From NCBI GenBank assembly GCA_963565915.1, contig OY751486.1, forward strand, positions 620,001 through 684,000: 64,000 nt of DNA. Direction: 5' to 3'. The notes below the pieces were generated by a model. That model saw only the letters and a program-made list of their open reading frames with translations, had not been told where the DNA came from and ran no database searches. Both the position numbers and the translations under genes were made by a program. Numbering within the stretch: position 1 is the first letter of the stretch; every line of letters starts with the position of its first letter. Source of the DNA: Entoloma clypeatum. Its lineage: Eukaryota; Basidiomycota; Agaricomycetes; Agaricales; Entolomataceae. Below, piece by piece: positions 41,080 to 52,652 of the stretch.

Positions 41080-44000
41080 TCAGACGGTTTCATATCTTAC
41101 GACTGGTGAGAAGATCTGATCAAAGTCGATCCCTTCTACTTGTGAAAAACCTTTTGCGACGAGGCGTGCTTTCAGACGCCCGTCGGACTTTTCATTGTAA
41201 ACCCATTTGTTCCTTAGAGCTTTCCTTCCTGCAGGCAGGGGTACTAGCTCCGTGATCACCCCGCGGCGTTTGAGCATATCTAGCTCTTTTTGTTCAGCCG
41301 CATACCAGTCTTCTTTATTTGGAAGAGGGTATATGTCTTTGTGAGACATTTCAACGATGCCAACTTGGACTGATATTGCCTCCATCAGAAGGTCATTCAT
41401 CCATGCCGTTTGACCGCCCAATCTCCGTCTTCGATCTAATTTTTCAAGATCAGACGCTGGAGTGTCTTCCCCATAGATGCTTCCTGGCATTTTCCGAACT
41501 CGTCGTTCCCTGATCAGTCGATCTGGTACTTGCTCGGGTTCCGGAGTGGGTACTCGCGGTTCGTCATCAGGCTCACTGGCAGGCAGTTCGTTGTCTGATT
41601 CAGGTTGATTTTGTTCAATGGGAACTGGGTTGTGAGGTGTTTCGTTGTGACTATCGTCGTCATTGCTGCCGGGAATGAGATCCTCAAACTCATCAGCCGG
41701 CTCTGGGTTTTCCATTTCTGGGTGGTTTTCTGGCAACGGGTCGATGTGGCATCTAGGGTACTTGCTTTCATCAAAGATAGCTTTCCCGCCCATGAAAATC
41801 GTGTTGGTCTCAGGATCCATGAAGCGGTATCCTTTGACCCCTGGTTTTGATCCGAGATAAATCATCAATCGAGATCTAGACTCCAGGGAATTTCTACGTT
41901 TTTCCTTTGGGATATACACATATGCCTGACATCCGAAGACGCTTGACATATCGGGGATCTCATTGGTCACCCTGAAGTAAGGGGTATTCCATTCGAGACG
42001 CTGCATGGGGGTTCTATTGTAGAGAAACGCTGCATGTTCCAAACAGAATTCCCACCACATAGGGGGTAAGCACGCATCGAAGCGCAAGGCCTGAGATTTC
42101 TCCCACAGGGTTCGATTTATCCGTTCTGCTCTGCCGTTCTGCTGGTGCTGATACGGGAGCGTGACGTCGATCAGAACTCCATGATCGGCAAGTACATCCT
42201 TGTATTCGTCAAACTCTCCACCTCCATCAACTCGCCATTTCTTAGGAGTGGCGGCGAACTGATTCTGGATCATCGCGAGAAATTGTCGCAGTGCCGTGAT
42301 GGCATCCGACTTCTTTCTGAGCAAGACGACCCAGACGTGGGATGAAAAATCGTCCAAAAACGTGAGGAAATATTTATATTTATGATATGATGCCGTGGAT
42401 ATCTGTTTGAGATCGGAATGGATTAGATCAAAGGTTTTGGTTGCCCTTGTCATCGAATTGGGATATGACTGATTCGGCATTTTCCCTTTGAGGCAACCCG
42501 TGCAGCTTTCCTGTGATTTCTCACGTACTAACGTTTTGGGTACTCCTTTGGTACTGGTGGGAATCTTATTGAGCGCCTGGTCATTTGGGTGGCCAAGGCG
42601 TTTGTGCCAGGTTTCGACAGTGATTTCGCTAGAGATCGCGTGGATTTGGTCTTGGCGTATTTCAGTGTCTAACCAATAAATGGTTTGTCCGAGAATGTGA
42701 GGTGAGAACTGTATTTTGTTCTGGCCTTTGGAGATGTTGATTTCTCCACGCATTCCGTCTACTTTGTAACCGTGATTAAGGAAGAAGCCTAGGGACAATA
42801 GGCGTGTGTCCATGTCCGGAATGTAGAATACAGGTCGGAGAAGGTGGGTTTTTATTTCCCCATTTAGGGTATGCCATACTGGAACGGCCCCAACTCCGAG
42901 AATTTCCAGTTTCTTTCCCTTTTCAGCTGTTTGGACAAATCGCTTAGCCTTGAGAGGCCTGTAGTACGCGAAGTCCTTGAACTCATGGGTAAAGTGTAAC
43001 GAGGCACCGGAGTCTAAGATCCATTGTGCGCGTTCTTTCTCCTTACAGTGTGTGCATGACGCAAAGTGCTTTGTATATTTTTTATATAGATCGTTGTCAA
43101 TATGATCCATACATTCTGCACTAGTACTAGCTAATATTTTACACGTCTGTAAGGAGGTGTTATTAGCTTTCCTTAATTGGTCAGATTCAGGAGAGGAAGG
43201 TGACGAACCGTCAAGTTCAATCAGCCCATCTTCAAATTGCTCCAGACCCATCCGCTCGCTTTGATGGTCTATGTCCATCATCCTAAGGGTTTGGTCCAGC
43301 GGCGGAGTAACTCGACGCTGCTTGGACGGTCTTTCGTCGTCTTCTGGGATAATCGTATCCAGAATGCGAAGGTTTGACCCTGAGGGGCGAGCACCGATGT
43401 TCCGCGCAAGTTTCCTGACGTGATCATTCTTTTTCCACACAGACGGCTTGCCCGAAGGAAGCCCGGTGTACTGGGATGGCGGCGGGTTCATTCGCTGCAG
43501 GAGCGACTGCATTCTCGCGGAATCAGGCTGGGTGGTACTTAACGTTTTCCCGCGGCCAGTGACGGTGGTGAAGGATGGTGGCGGAAGAGGAGGGAGGTGG
43601 ATGGCGGGAGCAACAAACTCAACCGTTTCTTCCACATGGTCGGACGTGTTGTCCGCAGTGTTAGCGCTTTTCTTCTGATTGCGCCAGCGTCCCTTTCCCT
43701 TCTTCTTTTCAGAAGCGGTACTCAGGTCGCCCGAGTTAGGCTGCTCGTCAGCATCGTTGTGCGAGGTACTCGGCTTTTGCTGCTTTTCCCATTTGGGGTC
43801 CTGCCCCTTTCGCTTTGTCCCAGAAATTTTCTTGGCCTGCTCATTGGACGTACGAGTAGACCCGACCGAATACTTGCGCCTGTACTCCGAGATGATGCTG
43901 TCGGCGACAGCCTGCCATGTGAAGTCATCGGCGTCGTACACCTGGAAGAGAGCGGTGGAGAGCGCGGACCATGCGTCAGGGATCGCATTGGCCAGGATCA

Positions 44001-44162
44001 TTGCCTGCATCAGATCGGGGACGACGAAGTTCGAATCGGCGAGCCGGGCAAAAAGAGACCCCAGGCGTTCGATTTCAGGCACGGGGTCGCGTCCAGATAG
44101 CTTGTAGGTGGCGGCGGCCTTGAAATCGCCAAAGATGACAGCCGGGATACCTTGGAGTAGGT
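41080..44162 (-). pseudogene. Copia-3 gag-pol, middle part (gag C-terminus, protease, integrase, start of RT)
   Basis: A frame of 1000 residues from 44082 contains the rest of gag, LDSGAS, HKRLGH, an intact GVPKTLVREKSQES junction (no gag-pol shift, unlike Copia-1 and -2), the integrase motifs HSDLKQ, RVDGGGEF and NGRAERIN, and RT up to VRYETV, followed by the TGA. Upstream, at 44083-44162, the frame is shifted by one missing base near 44143, and then Copia-4 begins. Confidence 0.9.
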
Positions 44163-44472
44163 TGTTGAAGTTCCACCTGGGCGCTAGCCGCAGATGTACT
44201 GAGCAACACAGCTACAGTGGAAGTACTCTACTCTACCGTTCTAGTCACTTACATGGTTTGGAGAGGGTGAGGTTGGTGAGAGCGGTTGAGGCTGGTAAGA
44301 GCGATGGAGCTGGTTAAGAGTCAAGAGACAACTTGTTGGTATTGACAGTTTCCTGGTCTTATATACCGTACTACTGTTTGTACCAACCAAACAAGTATGT
44401 AATGAAGATATGTAAAGGTCACGTGATGTAATCTAATCTAATCTAATCTACGTGATGGGAAAAGTTTCAACA
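44163..44472 (-). repeat. Copia-4 3' LTR (310 bp)
   Basis: It begins TGTTGAAG and ends TTTCAACA, preceded by the TAGGT target copy. It is the same as the 5' LTR at 49640. Confidence 0.95.
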
Positions 44473-44547
44473 CCCCCCCATATTTAGTACATACTTCTAA
44501 ATACATCTTACTTTTTCCCACATATGTATATAGGTACTCTGTTTCGC

Positions 44548-47500
44548 CTAGTTTTTTATCAATCCGAAGTACGGGATAAACTTGGAAAAGAGGATTTTTC
44601 CCAGATTCTTAGTTAAAAGGTCTGCGGGGTTGTTCACTCCTTCAATGAATTCGACCGTAATTATTCCTTCGGAGACTTTTTCTCTGACGAAGTGGAATCG
44701 CACGTCGATGTGCTTGGATCGCTTCTCAGTCACAGGGTTGGATGCGATAAAGACGGAGCCGTTGTTATCTCCATAGATCGGTACTGATCCGATCTGCATT
44801 CCAAGTTCGGCAAGCATGCTTCTCAGCCATGTTGCTGCGCGACTGCAATCTGATAGCGCCATATACTCTGCTTCTGTAGAAGAGAGGGCGATGGTTTTTT
44901 GCGCCGATGATACCCATGTTATTGCTCCAGACGCCAGTGATATGAAGAAGCCGGTGGTAGACCTCCTCGTGTTCTCATCTGACGCCCAGTCGGAGTCTGT
45001 GAATGCATAGATCCCTTTCCCTGAGTCCCCATCATACATTATTGCGTAATTTTTTGTTGCCTTTAAATATCTGCAAATATCCCTAGCCACCTCTAGATGG
45101 CGTTTTGTGGGATTTGCGGAAAATTGGGACATTTTGATTACAGCAAAGCAGATGTCAGGCCTCGTTCCAATCATCAGATATAGGAGTGATCCGATGACGG
45201 ATTGGTACTTGGATCGGAGTTCCGCATTGGGTTCATCTTCGGACGCCATGGGTTTGTAGCCCGTAGGGAGTGGGGTATGGGTGGCATTAGATTCGCTCAT
45301 CCCCATGCGTGCCAAAATTTTCTCAAGGTAAGGTACTTGATCAATGAAGATCCTCTTCCCACGTTGCCTTATTTGGATAGAGAGAAATTCTTTTGGTTCC
45401 CCATCAGGCACAAGGTGCCCTAGGTCCCTACATTCCCATGTTGCCATGAAGGCCTTCTTCTTCTCTAGCGTGTATTCCCGGTTTGTGCCGAGAAAAGCAG
45501 AGTCGTCGACATAGATGACGGCGATTACAATTTCCCCGTTGGTACTTTTGTGAATAAAAACTCCCGCATCGGAGTGAAGCCGGACAAAGCCGAGCTTTTT
45601 CATGGAGGAATCAAGTTCTCTCCACCAGGCTAATGCGGCCTGCTTAAGTCCATATAGAGCTTTGTATAGTCGGTACACGAGGTGTTCTTTCCCTTTTATT
45701 ACGTAGCCCTCAGGCTGTCGCATGTAGATGACCTCACGGAGCGTTCCATAGAGGAAGGCTGATGAGACGTCCAAAAGTGTCATGAACCACCCTTCAAGGG
45801 CTGTCAATGCCAGTATTAATCGGACGGTTTCATATCTCACGACTGGTGAGAAGATTTGATCAAAGTCGATCCCTTCTACCTGTGAGAATCCTTTTGCGAC
45901 GAGGCGCGCTTTCAGACGCCCATCGGATTTTTCATTGTAAACCCATTTGTTCCTTAGAGCTTTCCTCCCTTCAGGCAGGGGTACTAGCTCCGTGATCACC
46001 CCGCGGCGTTTGAGCATATCTAGCTCTTTTTGTTCAGCCGCATACCAGTCTTCTTTATTTGGAAGAGGGTATATGTCTTTGTGAGACATTTCAACGATGC
46101 CAACTTGGACTGATATTGCCTCCATCAGAAGGTCATTCATCCATGCCGTTTGACCGCCCAATCTCCGTCTTCGATCTAATTTTTCAAGATCAGATGCTGG
46201 AGTGTCTTCCCCATAGATGCTTCCTGGCATTTTCCGAACTCGTCGTTCCCTGATCGGTCGATCTGGTACTTGCTCGGGTTCCGGAGTGGGTACTCGCGGT
46301 TCGTCATCAGGCTCACTGGCAGGCAGTTCGTTGTCTGATTCGGGTTGATCCTGTTCAATGGGAACTGGGTCATGAGGTATTTCGTTGTGACTATCGTCGT
46401 CATTACTACCAGGGATGAGATCCTCAAACTCATCAGCCGGCTCTGGGTTTTCCATTTCTGGATGGTTTTCTGGCAAAGGGTCGATGTGGCATCTAGGGTA
46501 CTTGCTTTCATCAAAGATAGCTTTCCCGCCCATGAAAATCGTGTTGGTCTCAGGATCCATGAAGCGGTATCCTTTGACCCCTGGTTTTAATCCGAGATAA
46601 ATCATCAATCGAGATCTTGATTCCAGGGAGTTTCTGCGTTTTTCCTTTGGGATATATACGTATGCTTGGCATCCGAAGACTCTGACGCTGGACATGTCGG
46701 GGATCTCATTGGTCACCCTGAAATAAGGGGTTTTCCATTCAAGACGCCGCATGGGGGTTCTGTTGTATAGAAATGCTGCATGTTCCAAACAGAATTCCCA
46801 CCACATCGGCGGTAGACATGCGTCGAAACGCAATGCCTGAGATTTTTCCCACAGAGTTCGATTTATCCGTTCTGCTCTACCATTCTGCTGATGCTGATAT
46901 GGGAGTGTGATGTCGATCAGAATTCCATGATCGGCAAGTACATCTTTGTATTCCTCGAATTCTCCACCTCCATCAACCCGCCATTTTTTAGGGGTGGCGG
47001 CGAATTGATTCTGGATCATCGCAAGGAATTGTTCCAGCGCCGTGATGGCGCCTGACTTTTTCCTAAGCAAGACGACCCAGACGTGGGAAGAGAAATCATC
47101 CAAAAAGGTAAGGAAATATTTGTACTTGTGGTACGATGCCGTGGATATCTGCTTTAAGTCCGAATGGATCAAATCAAAGGGTTTGACAGCCCTTGTCATC
47201 GAGTTAGGGTAAGACTGATTCGGCATTTTCCCTTTTAGACACCCCGTGCAGCTTTCCTGTGATTTCTCACGTACTAACGTTTTGGGTACTCCTTTGGTAC
47301 TGGTGGGAATCTTATTGAGCGCCTGGTCATTTGGGTGGCCAAGGCGTTTGTGCCAGGTTTCAACAGTGATTTCGCTAGAGATCGCGTGGATTTGGTCTTG
47401 GCGTATTTCAGTGTCTAACCAATAAATGGTTTGTCCGAGAATGTGAGGTGAGAACTGTATTTTGTTCTGGCCTTTGGAGATGTTGATTTCTCCACGCATT

Positions 47501-49269
47501 CCGTCTACTTTGTAACCGTGATTAAGGAAGACGCCTAGGGACAATAGGCGTGTGTCCATGTCCGGAATGTAGAATACAGGTCGGAGAAGGTGGGTTTTTA
47601 TTTCCCCATTTAGGGTATGCCGTACTGGAACGGCCCCAACTCCGAGAATTTCCAGTTTCTTTCCCTTTTCAGCTGTTTGGACAAATCGCTTAGCCTTGAG
47701 AGGCCTGTAGTACGCGAAGTCCTTGAACTCATGGGTAAAGTGTAACGAGGCACCGGAGTCTAAGATCCATTGTGCGCGTTCTTTCTCCTTACAGTGTGTG
47801 CATGACGCAAAGTGCTTTGTATATTTTTTATATAGATCGTTGTCAATATGATCCATACATTCTGCACTAGTACTAGCTAATATTTTACACGTCTGTAAGG
47901 AGGTGTTATTAGTTTTCCTTAATTGGTCAGATTTAGGAGAGGAAGGTGACGAACCGTCAAGTTCAATCAGCCCATCTTCAAATTGCTCCGGCCCCATCCG
48001 TTCTTGGTCGATATCCATCATCTTCAACGTTTCTTCTATCGACGGGGCTACGCGACGCTGTTTAGCCGGCCTTTCGTCGATGTCAGGGATGATGGTATCC
48101 AAGATACGAAGGTTCGATCCTGAGGGGCGAGCACCAATGTTCCGCGCGAGTTTCCTGACGTGATCATTCTTTTTCCACGCAGACGGCTTGCCCGAAGGAA
48201 GCCCGGTGTACTGGGATGGCGGCGGGTTCATTCGCTGCAGGAGCGACTGCATTCTCGCGGAATCAGGCTGGGCGGTACTTAACGTTTTCCCGCGGCCAGT
48301 GACGGTGGTGAAGGATGGTGCCGGAAGAGGAGGGAGGTGGATGGCGGGAGCAACGAACTCAACCGTCTCTTCCACCTGGTCGGACGCGTTGTCCGCAGTG
48401 TTGGCGCTTTTCTTCTGATTGCGCCAGCGTTCTTTTCCCTTCTTCTTTTCAGAAGCGGTACTCGGGTCGGTCGAGTTAGGCTGCTCGTCAGCGTCATTGT
48501 GCGAGGTACTCGGCTTTTGCTGCTTTTCCCATTTGGGGTCCTGCCCCTTGCGCTTTGTCCCGGAAATTTTCTTGGCCTGCTCATTGGACGCACGAGTAGA
48601 CCCGATCGAGTACTTGCGCCGGTATTCAGAGATGATGCTGTCGGCGACGGCTTTGTAGGTGAAATCATCGGCGTCGTAGACCTGGAAGAGAGCAGTAGAG
48701 AGTGACGACCAGGCGTCGGGAATTGCGTTGGCCAGGATCATTGCCTGCATCAGATCGGGAACAACGAAGTTCGAATCGGCGAGCCGGGCGAAAAGGGATC
48801 CCAGGCGCTCGATTTCGGGCACGGGGTCGCGTCCAGACAGTTTGTATGTGGCGGCGGCCTTGAAGTCGCCGAAGATGATGGCCGGGGATACCTTGGAATA
48901 GGCATCTTTTAACGCTTCCCATGCTTCAAGGGCCGAGGTGCTGTCCTTGATGTGGCGCCTGATCGGCTCGGAGACCTTTAGGCGTATCGCCCCGAGGGCT
49001 ACGTCGTCATCCCTGATCCAGGCTTTCTCTTCTTTGCGGAAGCCGGGCTGGTCGACCGTGGCAACCAGCACAGGGGGAGCAGCAGCAGTGGCTCCAGGGG
49101 TGGAGACCGTGGTGGTGAAATCTGCGATGGCGGGACGGACAATGTCGCCAGAAACAATGCGCCAAACTCCTTGATGGAGGAGGTAGGACTTCATCCTTTC
49201 GGCCCAGCTTTGGTAGTCGATGCCGTCAAAGTTGGTGATGGTGTCCATGGCGGAGCGAGAGGTAGACAT
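44548..49269 (-). CDS. Copia-4 Gag-Pol polyprotein (1573 aa), intact
   Basis: The start is the ATG at 49269 (MSTSRSAMDT), matching the other copies; the frame is open 10 codons further upstream without an ATG. In order: UBN2-type gag (NFDGIDYQSWAERMKSYL), a Lys/Ser/Pro linker, protease LDSGAS (about residue 503), zinc HKRLGH...CTGC (about 643), integrase triad HSDLKQ, RVDGGGEF and NGRAERIN (about 702, 766 and 800), a Glu/Pro-rich linker, RT with YVDD (about 1253), and RNase H with TDSDW (about 1427) and SSTEAEYMALS. A single frame for gag and pol is typical of Copia. This copy serves as the reference for the lesions in the others. Confidence 0.96.
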   Translation of the reverse strand: MSTSRSAMDTITNFDGIDYQSWAERMKSYLLHQGVWRIVSGDIVRPAIADFTTTVSTPGATAAAPPVLVATVDQPGFRKEEKAWIRDDDVALGAIRLKVSEPIRRHIKDSTSALEAWEALKDAYSKVSPAIIFGDFKAAATYKLSGRDPVPEIERLGSLFARLADSNFVVPDLMQAMILANAIPDAWSSLSTALFQVYDADDFTYKAVADSIISEYRRKYSIGSTRASNEQAKKISGTKRKGQDPKWEKQQKPSTSHNDADEQPNSTDPSTASEKKKGKERWRNQKKSANTADNASDQVEETVEFVAPAIHLPPLPAPSFTTVTGRGKTLSTAQPDSARMQSLLQRMNPPPSQYTGLPSGKPSAWKKNDHVRKLARNIGARPSGSNLRILDTIIPDIDERPAKQRRVAPSIEETLKMMDIDQERMGPEQFEDGLIELDGSSPSSPKSDQLRKTNNTSLQTCKILASTSAECMDHIDNDLYKKYTKHFASCTHCKEKERAQWILDSGASLHFTHEFKDFAYYRPLKAKRFVQTAEKGKKLEILGVGAVPVRHTLNGEIKTHLLRPVFYIPDMDTRLLSLGVFLNHGYKVDGMRGEINISKGQNKIQFSPHILGQTIYWLDTEIRQDQIHAISSEITVETWHKRLGHPNDQALNKIPTSTKGVPKTLVREKSQESCTGCLKGKMPNQSYPNSMTRAVKPFDLIHSDLKQISTASYHKYKYFLTFLDDFSSHVWVVLLRKKSGAITALEQFLAMIQNQFAATPKKWRVDGGGEFEEYKDVLADHGILIDITLPYQHQQNGRAERINRTLWEKSQALRFDACLPPMWWEFCLEHAAFLYNRTPMRRLEWKTPYFRVTNEIPDMSSVRVFGCQAYVYIPKEKRRNSLESRSRLMIYLGLKPGVKGYRFMDPETNTIFMGGKAIFDESKYPRCHIDPLPENHPEMENPEPADEFEDLIPGSNDDDSHNEIPHDPVPIEQDQPESDNELPASEPDDEPRVPTPEPEQVPDRPIRERRVRKMPGSIYGEDTPASDLEKLDRRRRLGGQTAWMNDLLMEAISVQVGIVEMSHKDIYPLPNKEDWYAAEQKELDMLKRRGVITELVPLPEGRKALRNKWVYNEKSDGRLKARLVAKGFSQVEGIDFDQIFSPVVRYETVRLILALTALEGWFMTLLDVSSAFLYGTLREVIYMRQPEGYVIKGKEHLVYRLYKALYGLKQAALAWWRELDSSMKKLGFVRLHSDAGVFIHKSTNGEIVIAVIYVDDSAFLGTNREYTLEKKKAFMATWECRDLGHLVPDGEPKEFLSIQIRQRGKRIFIDQVPYLEKILARMGMSESNATHTPLPTGYKPMASEDEPNAELRSKYQSVIGSLLYLMIGTRPDICFAVIKMSQFSANPTKRHLEVARDICRYLKATKNYAIMYDGDSGKGIYAFTDSDWASDENTRRSTTGFFISLASGAITWVSSAQKTIALSSTEAEYMALSDCSRAATWLRSMLAELGMQIGSVPIYGDNNGSVFIASNPVTEKRSKHIDVRFHFVREKVSEGIITVEFIEGVNNPADLLTKNLGKILFSKFIPYFGLIKN

Positions 49270-49639
49270 TGTGAATGAATCTAAAAGGAGTTTTCCCAAT
49301 CAGTGATGTTCTTTTTGTGAATTTGATTTTTAGAGAAAACAAATAAATGATTCCTCATAACATATTCCCTTCAGGAATAGCGGTTGTGGGAGAAACCCTT
49401 TTTTGTCAGAAGTGTGTGAGGTACGATCAACGTTTCCACATGATGTGTACTAAGTCAATCCCCTTAGGGACGCTTCATGACAGGTACTTGTCGTAATGAC
49501 GTTCCCAGGTTCATATGTGAAGAAGTAAGACTCAGAACCTAGATCTTTCGATCGGTTCTTTGCCAACCAGGGTAGAGTGGGCAGGTACTCGCTGTTGCCA
49601 GCGTTTCCCAAGTCCCTCTGCTATCCGGGGCCCATAACC

Positions 49640-49949
49640 TGTTGAAGTTCCACCTGGGCGCTAGCCGCAGATGTACTGAGCAACACAGCTACAGTGGAAG
49701 TACTCTACTCTACCGTTCTAGTCACTTACATGGTTTGGAGAGGGTGAGGTTGGTGAGAGCGGTTGAGGCTGGTAAGAGCGATGGAGCTGGTTAAGAGTCA
49801 AGAGACAACTTGTTGGTATTGACAGTTTCCTGGTCTTATATACCGTACTACTGTTTGTACCAACCAAACAAGTATGTAATGAAGATATGTAAAGGTCACG
49901 TGATGTAATCTAATCTAATCTAATCTACGTGATGGGAAAAGTTTCAACA
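49640..49949 (-). repeat. Copia-4 5' LTR (310 bp)
   Basis: It begins TGTTGAAG and ends TTTCAACA, followed by the target copy TAGGT. In element sense it holds four AGATT units, CACGTG and TATATAAG. A leader of about 355 bp (49270-49624) separates the primer site from the ATG. Confidence 0.95.
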
Positions 49950-50320
49950 TAGGTGTCTTTTAGCGTTTTCCACGCGTCAAGTGCCGAGGTGCTGTCTTTG
50001 ATGTGGCGTCTGATCGCCTCAGAGACCTTCAGGCGTATCGCCCCGAGAGCTACGTCGTCGTCCCTGATCCAGGCTTTTTCTTCCTTGCGGAAGCCGGGTT
50101 GGTCGACCGTGGTAGTCAACACAGGGGGAGCAGCGGCGGTGGGACCGGGAGTGGAGACCGTAGTGGTGAAGTCGGCGATCTCGGGACGTGTGATGTCGCC
50201 AGAGACGATGCGCCAGACTCCTTGATGGAGGAGGTAGGACTTCACCCTCTCGGCCCAGCTTTGGTAGTCGATGCCGTCAAAGGGGGCGATGGTGTCAAGA
50301 GCAGAGCGAGAGATAGACAT
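49950..50320 (-). pseudogene. Copia-3 gag, N-terminal part
   Basis: It starts at the ATG at 50320 (MSISRSALDTIAPFDGID) and runs to LDAWKTLKDTY, where Copia-4 is inserted. It continues at 44162. The leader 50321-50668 and the primer site 50669-50683 lie between it and the 5' LTR. Confidence 0.9.
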
Positions 50321-50683
50321 TTTTTAGATGAATCTAAAAGGGGTTCCCAATCAGTGATGTGTTATGAATATGATTCGAGAAAACAATTGAATGATTCCTT
50401 ATGACATATTCCCTTCAGGAATAGCGGTCATGGGAAAACCCTTTATATGTCAGCAACGTATAAGATGCGATCAATGTTTCCACATGGAGTGTACTATGTC
50501 AATCCCCTTGGGGACGCCTCATGACAGGTACTTGTTGTAATGACGTTCCCAGGTTCATATGTGAAGAAGTAAGACTCAGAACCTAGATCTTTCGATCGGT
50601 TCTTTGCCAACCAGGGTAGAGTGGGCAGGTACTCGCTGTTGCCAGCGTTTCCCAAGTCCCTCTGCTATCCGGGGCCCATAACC

Positions 50684-50993
50684 TGTTGAAGTTCCACCTG
50701 GGTGCTAGCCGCAAGTGTACTGAAGCAACCGGCTACAGTGGAAGTACTCTACGATACCGTTCTGACCACTTACATGGATTGGAGAGGGTGAGGCTGGTGA
50801 GAGCGGTTGAGGCTGGTAAGAGCGATGGAGGCAGTTAAGAGTCAAGAGACAACTTGTTGGTATTGACAGTTTCCTGGTCTTATATACCGTACTACTGTTT
50901 GTACCAACCAAACAAGTATGTAATGAAGATATGTAAAAGGTCACGTGATGTAATCTAATCTAATCTAATCTACGTGATGGAAAAGTTTCAACA
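50684..50993 (-). repeat. Copia-3 5' LTR (310 bp)
   Basis: It begins TGTTGAAG and ends TTTCAACA, followed by the GATCA target copy and then by Gypsy-2 RT. It shares the GGTGCTAGCCGCAAG variant with the LTR at 39423. Confidence 0.95.
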
Positions 50994-51944
50994 GATCAGG
51001 ATGTCGTCGAGGTAAACGGTAACGCAGTTGTCCAGAAGGTCAGAGAAGATGTCGTTCATAAAATGTTGAAAGGCTGCAGGTGCGTTAGACAATCCGAATG
51101 GCATGACTAACCATTCAAACAATCCATAGCGAGTGCAGAATGCAGTTTTCCATTCATCACCTTCAGCGATGCGGACTAGGTGGTATGCGTGTCGGAGGTC
51201 TATGGTGGTATAAACGTGTGCTTTTCTGGCAGTGGCTAAGAGGTCAGAGATGAGCGGAAGTGGGTATCGGTCCTTCTTCGTGATTTTGTTCAGGCCTCGG
51301 TAGTCGACGCATAGTCGGAGTGATCCATCTTTCTTTCGGACAAAGAGGATCTGTGGTGGGTCGGAGGTGTTCGGAGTGAGCGGATCCGAGATGCCCATCG
51401 GAGAGGGCGGACACTGCAGAGGTGGCAGAGCTGCCTCAGCAGTCGACGTCGGAGTCGGACTCGGAGTGTTGGGTAATGTAGAACGGAATAAGATACTGCC
51501 CAATACCCAGTCAATCAACGGATTGTAGCGGGTGAGCCAGTTGTGTCCTAGAACCAAATTACAAGACGAATCGAGGGTTGTCACGTAAAATGCGACGGTC
51601 AGAAGTTCACCGGAAGGAAATTGGAGAGGAAGATCGATAGATCGTGTGATATAAGTATTTGAAGAACCGTCAAAAAGTTTCAAAACCATAGGTGAAGGAA
51701 TCGGAGTCGGAGATAAGTTTAAAGAAGAAATAAATCTGGTATCTGCGAAGCAATGTGTAGAACCAGAATCAATAAGAGTCTTTATCGGAAGAGAATCCGA
51801 AAAGGTCGGAGATATCAAATCAATACATAGAGAGTTCGGATTTGAGAGAGCGGACACATTGAGTCGGAGGGTTTCCAAAGGTGCACGAAAGGAGTCAACG
51901 CAATCCCCAGTACGTGCTGGAATCTGAGGACTGCTTACTATTTT
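50994..51944 (-). pseudogene. Gypsy-2 protease-RT, upstream fragment
   Basis: The pol frame is -1 to gag and is open from an A AAA AAA heptamer (51941-51947) at the gag stop. It has the protease motif [12 protein letters not shown] about 37 residues after the first methionine-like codon, a Pro/Thr/Ser linker, and RT motifs [46 protein letters not shown] and YLDDILI. It is cut by Copia-3 exactly there; the rest lies at 39205-39422. Confidence 0.92.
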
Positions 51945-52612
51945 TTTGACTCAGTCGTCTTCTCCGATTTGTCCTCAGCTTGGGCCGCGTGGGCCTTTGC
52001 TTTGGCATTAGAAGACAATTTCTTCGAGCAGTCGGAAGCCCGATGACCAACGTTGCCGCAAAACATGCATAAATTATTGTCAAATCGTTGTTGGCGTTCT
52101 TGGGGAGTTAATTTCCCATCTTTGCCAAGTTTGTCGGAGAGGGCGGATTTCGGAGAGGTGGTTGACGATTTTTGTTGTTGCGAGTTGGGTTTAGATGACA
52201 AGTTGTTATTGGAGGATGATGAAGCGGGGGTCTGTTTCTTGTCGGATTTGTCGGATTTGTCGGATTTTGGAGTAGATTTGTCAGAGGAGCGCGATTTCTC
52301 ACGTTGACATTCCCAGTAGCGAGCATCAATGTTATGGGCCATTACTTTCAACTCGGCAAGAGTCTTTGGTTTGGGAAAAGTCCCCAAAATGTCCTTGATG
52401 CGTTCCGCTAAACTGGTATAGTACCGATATCGGAGCGCGCCATCATCCCACTGCGTGCGAGCAGAAAGACGTTTGAAGTCCACGTTGTAACGTAGGATCT
52501 TCTGATTGTCGCGCATCTGAAGGTGATCCAGGCTATCCTCTGCTTCTCCGGTCGGATCGATAGGTCCGAATTCGGATCGGAGGATGTGCACAAAGGCGGA
52601 CCAGTCGTCCAA
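51938..52612 (-). CDS. Gypsy-2 gag (224 aa or longer)
   Basis: It includes a Ty3/Gypsy capsid region ([33 protein letters not shown]), a run of SDKSDK repeats, and one CCHC knuckle ([14 protein letters not shown]) near residue 181. It ends TESKK at a TAG directly after seven A residues. The ATG used for the length is the first in this frame; the frame upstream may extend towards the LTR at 52653. Confidence 0.88.
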   Translation of the reverse strand: MDDWSAFVHILRSEFGPIDPTGEAEDSLDHLQMRDNQKILRYNVDFKRLSARTQWDDGALRYRYYTSLAERIKDILGTFPKPKTLAELKVMAHNIDARYWECQREKSRSSDKSTPKSDKSDKSDKKQTPASSSSNNNLSSKPNSQQQKSSTTSPKSALSDKLGKDGKLTPQERQQRFDNNLCMFCGNVGHRASDCSKKLSSNAKAKAHAAQAEDKSEKTTESKK

Positions 52613-52652
52613 CCAGTGAAATACGGATAAGCGAGTGGCAGGTTGAATATAC

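Larger units (their letters stand above)
44163..49949 (-). mobile_element. Copia-4, structurally intact LTR retrotransposon
   Basis: It has 310-bp LTRs with no difference noticed, the target duplication TAGGT (44158-44162 and 49950-49954), the primer site (49625-49639), a G-run polypurine tract and one uninterrupted gag-pol ORF. It is inserted in the gag of Copia-3. It is the only copy of the family in the window without a stop or frameshift, and a candidate for an active element. Confidence 0.97.
39423..50993 (-). mobile_element. Copia-3, LTR retrotransposon inserted in Gypsy-2 and itself interrupted by Copia-4
   Basis: It has 310-bp LTRs of a distinct variant (GGTGCTAGCCGCAAG) at both ends and the target duplication GATCA (39418-39422 and 50994-50998) within the LDDILIYSD codons of the Gypsy-2 RT. 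Without Copia-4 it would be about 5.8 kb. It is defective: one base is missing near 44143 (GCCGGGATACC against GCCGGGGATACC in Copia-1), a TGA replaces CGA at 41080-41082, and a 6-bp deletion lies near 41940. Confidence 0.95.
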
